Assembly (NCBI GenBank): GCA_947646735.1
Contig: CANTFK010000797.1
Coordinates: 62,001-126,000, forward strand
Source of the DNA: Peronospora farinosa
Taxonomy: Eukaryota > Oomycota > Peronosporomycetes > Peronosporales > Peronosporaceae
Direction of reading: 5' to 3'
Length of the DNA stretch: 64,000 nt
The notes below the pieces were generated by a model. It searched no databases. It saw only the letters and a list, made by a program, of their open reading frames with translations, and was not told where the DNA came from. Positions 62,172 through 64,000 of this stretch are shown here, piece after piece; position 1 is the first letter of the stretch, and the number at the start of each line of letters is the position of its first letter. A program made the translations under genes and the position numbers.

Positions 62172-62856
62172 TGCGAATCAATTGCAATCAGAAAAGTGAC
62201 GTCTGCGGAGCGAAGCTCGAATTGGGTTTTGGGAGGTCTCTACTGTGACTTGCTTTTAAAAGATACTCACCATACGATTCATCTCTGCATCAGATGCTTT
62301 GGGAAGATACTCACCACACAATTCGTTTCTCTATCAGCCCGAGTGATTGGTCAATTGCGTGGATAAAGGCATCGTTTACTGGTTAAAAATGTGTTGCTAG
62401 ACGACAAATGTTAAAATCTGATGCAGATGTTGACAGTCAAACGTGACGCAATAAAACGCGTAAAGCAACGCAAAGCTTGCAATTCTGTGCATCGACGCTA
62501 CTGCTACTACCGGCAATCACTGTGTACAAAGAAGCGTTCGAAACAACAGTGTGCTCATTGCCATCCAACAAGCTATACATCGTTATTCGGTTTCGTGTCG
62601 AATTGCGTGCAGCTGCAGGTGGTTCGAGATTGAACGAAGCACGTACAGTGTGTGTCTAAACAGCAGCGCAACTTTTATTGCGATGCTACAGAGAGAACAT
62701 ACGGTGCACACAAGGTACGAAGGCTGAACGACCTATTGACAGTTGTATCAGAAAGAAAGCGTCGTGCTAAGTGCTTGCTTTGTTGTAATCGTCCCCTTTT
62801 GGTCTTTATAGTAAGAAAAAGAACAAACACCAAGTGCTGCAATAGTTGTGGCGGAT
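62172..62856. other. Divergent intergenic region
   Basis: About 685 bp between the divergent elongase copy 2 and the small membrane protein gene. It carries a near repeat of gatactcaccatacgattcatctctgcatcag / gatactcaccacacaattcgtttctctatcag about 45 bp apart (62263-62338). No coding frame with support. Confidence 0.45.
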
Positions 62857-63480
62857 ATGGCGAGCAATAGTAACAGCAGTAAGGACGACTTGGAGTCATG
62901 GATGTGGTCACTTATCGTACTAGCGATTGTATTCGTGGTGGGACTGCTGCTCTTCATCATTAATTTCTTTAAGAATCGTCCGCTGCGTGGTGATAATCGT
63001 AGAGAAGTAGCGCAGACACGGAATGTTGGTCGTCCAAAGACAAAGAACGACGTCAATCTGTTGCCAATTGTACCTTGTAAAAGTCAAGCGCGAAACGAAG
63101 CGAGCAATTGCGCGAGCATCACGCGTTCCCATGATACGAACCCGTCGCAGATTTCAGGCTTTTCAGGTGGAAGCTATCGCACGGATGCTGGAAACCAGAT
63201 GAACAGTACGCTGACAGACACCGAAATCGTGACGCAGGAGCGCGCGTTTTCACCCATTGGCGCTTCCTCTCATTCTGCACCATTATCGGACTACACTCAG
63301 GGCGTGGAGACCAGCACGATGTCAGCCAGTCCTAGTGAGCCTGACCGTCATTTATATCCGTCTTGTAGCAGCTATTCTCATTCAAGTGATAATAACTCGT
63401 TCTCTAGCCAGTTGACTGTTAATGGCTTAGACACAGAGACCGGTACGAAAGTTTCTCCGCGCAAGTCGGATGAATTTTAA
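62857..63480 (+). CDS. Small single-pass membrane protein with Ser-rich tail, unrecognised family
   Basis: 207 residues from the ATG at 62857 (MASNSNSSKDDLESW) to TAA. A short polar N-terminus is followed by one strong transmembrane helix (about residues 15-38, SLIVLAIVFVVGLLLFIINF) and a basic KNRPLRGDNRR, then a 165-residue polar, Ser/Thr/Asn-rich tail ending RKSDEF. No signal peptide, so a signal-anchor with a cytosolic C-terminus is likely. The layout is the same as that of the protein at 827-2029. No known family recognised; function unknown. Confidence 0.65.
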   Translation: MASNSNSSKDDLESWMWSLIVLAIVFVVGLLLFIINFFKNRPLRGDNRREVAQTRNVGRPKTKNDVNLLPIVPCKSQARNEASNCASITRSHDTNPSQISGFSGGSYRTDAGNQMNSTLTDTEIVTQERAFSPIGASSHSAPLSDYTQGVETSTMSASPSEPDRHLYPSCSSYSHSSDNNSFSSQLTVNGLDTETGTKVSPRKSDEF

Positions 63481-64000
63481 GGATACATGGAGTGCGAACC
63501 AATTGGGACATCAAAGTCATGAAGCTATTCGTGCTGAAAATGTCTTGTTGCAAATACATTAAGCTGCTTCAGTTTGTTTTCCTTAGCACCCTATGAAATG
63601 GTCTCTTTGAGCATTGAACATTCAACAGTATGCGTTAGGCGGTTTACTTGCTCGTTTAGAAGTGCAACGGTATCACTATTTCATTCTCTAGTGTTCGGTT
63701 CGTTTCTCATCTGCCGGCCGTTTGTCTGTGATCGTGTGAGTAGCTTTATTCACTCGAAATGGAGTAGCCACATGGTGACGCGATTCAAACGACAAATGTC
63801 AAAGTAGACCACAAAATGAACGAGCTACAATCTCCACAAGTTCTGCATGGACAATCAGAAGTAGCCAAGCGATAAGATTGAACGCCAACAAGTGTCTGGG
63901 TTTCCAATGCGGCCACGTTAATACACTGCAGGAGCAACGCCAGTCGCTGCACAAGAATGTCATGTAAACCAACAATGACGTTACGAAGCTTGCCACTAAG
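63481..64000. other. Window end without a recognised gene
   Basis: Only short frames (77 codons at 63574-63807, 65 codons at 63799-63996) with no family resemblance. Probably 3' flank and intergenic DNA. Confidence 0.45.

Overview
This window looks like nuclear DNA of an oomycete, most likely a Peronosporales species (Phytophthora or a downy mildew). The support is tightly packed genes with few, short GT-AG introns (about 60-110 bp), lysine made through diaminopimelate, ankyrin proteins of the oomycete WLxxNRSEGCT type, a tandem pair of polyunsaturated fatty-acid elongases, and a large copia-type retrotransposon cluster. The species cannot be fixed from the sequence alone. No rRNA, tRNA or CRISPR locus was recognised.

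Left part (1-36.8 kb), mostly single-copy genes: the tail of one unrecognised acidic Ser-rich protein; two single-pass membrane proteins with Ser/Asp-rich cytosolic tails (827-2029 +, 2459-4333 -); a gene-poor 1.5 kb; a four-exon OMA1-like mitochondrial M48 protease (-) diverging from a 3-phosphoglycerate dehydrogenase-like protein (+); a TMEM135-like gene (-, three exons); a MED15-like KIX/poly-Q gene with two compensating frameshifts (-); a 12,975-nt intron-free gene for a 4,324-residue DUF3638/DUF3645 protein with thioredoxin-like, UBA-like, RanBP2 zinc-finger and EF-hand parts (-); an ankyrin-repeat gene (+); GPI mannosyltransferase PIG-V (+, two exons); a double-PHD protein (-) diverging from mitochondrial IF-2 (+); and diaminopimelate decarboxylase (-, two exons). 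Several exon structures were rebuilt by hand; in each the spliced length is a multiple of three and the family motif continues across the junction.

Middle part (37,051-57,702): one 20.65-kb block of a single Ty1/copia family (377-bp LTR, TG...CA), bounded by a 5-bp target-site duplication AGTAA. No intact element is present. Pieces of gag, protease, integrase, reverse transcriptase and RNase H are shuffled, inverted and repeated: a 2,462-bp permuted unit occurs twice in tandem, and a 6.8-kb segment that was already broken, and includes 0.53 kb of non-retroelement sequence, occurs twice 11.27 kb apart. Three junctions on the left are near-perfect short palindromes. The primer binding site matches the anticodon arm of initiator tRNA-Met, as in Drosophila copia, rather than a tRNA 3' end.

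Right part (57.7-64 kb): two tandem four-exon fatty-acid elongase genes (-) with identical sizes for the first three exons, then a small single-pass membrane protein with a Ser-rich tail (+), resembling in layout the genes at the left edge.
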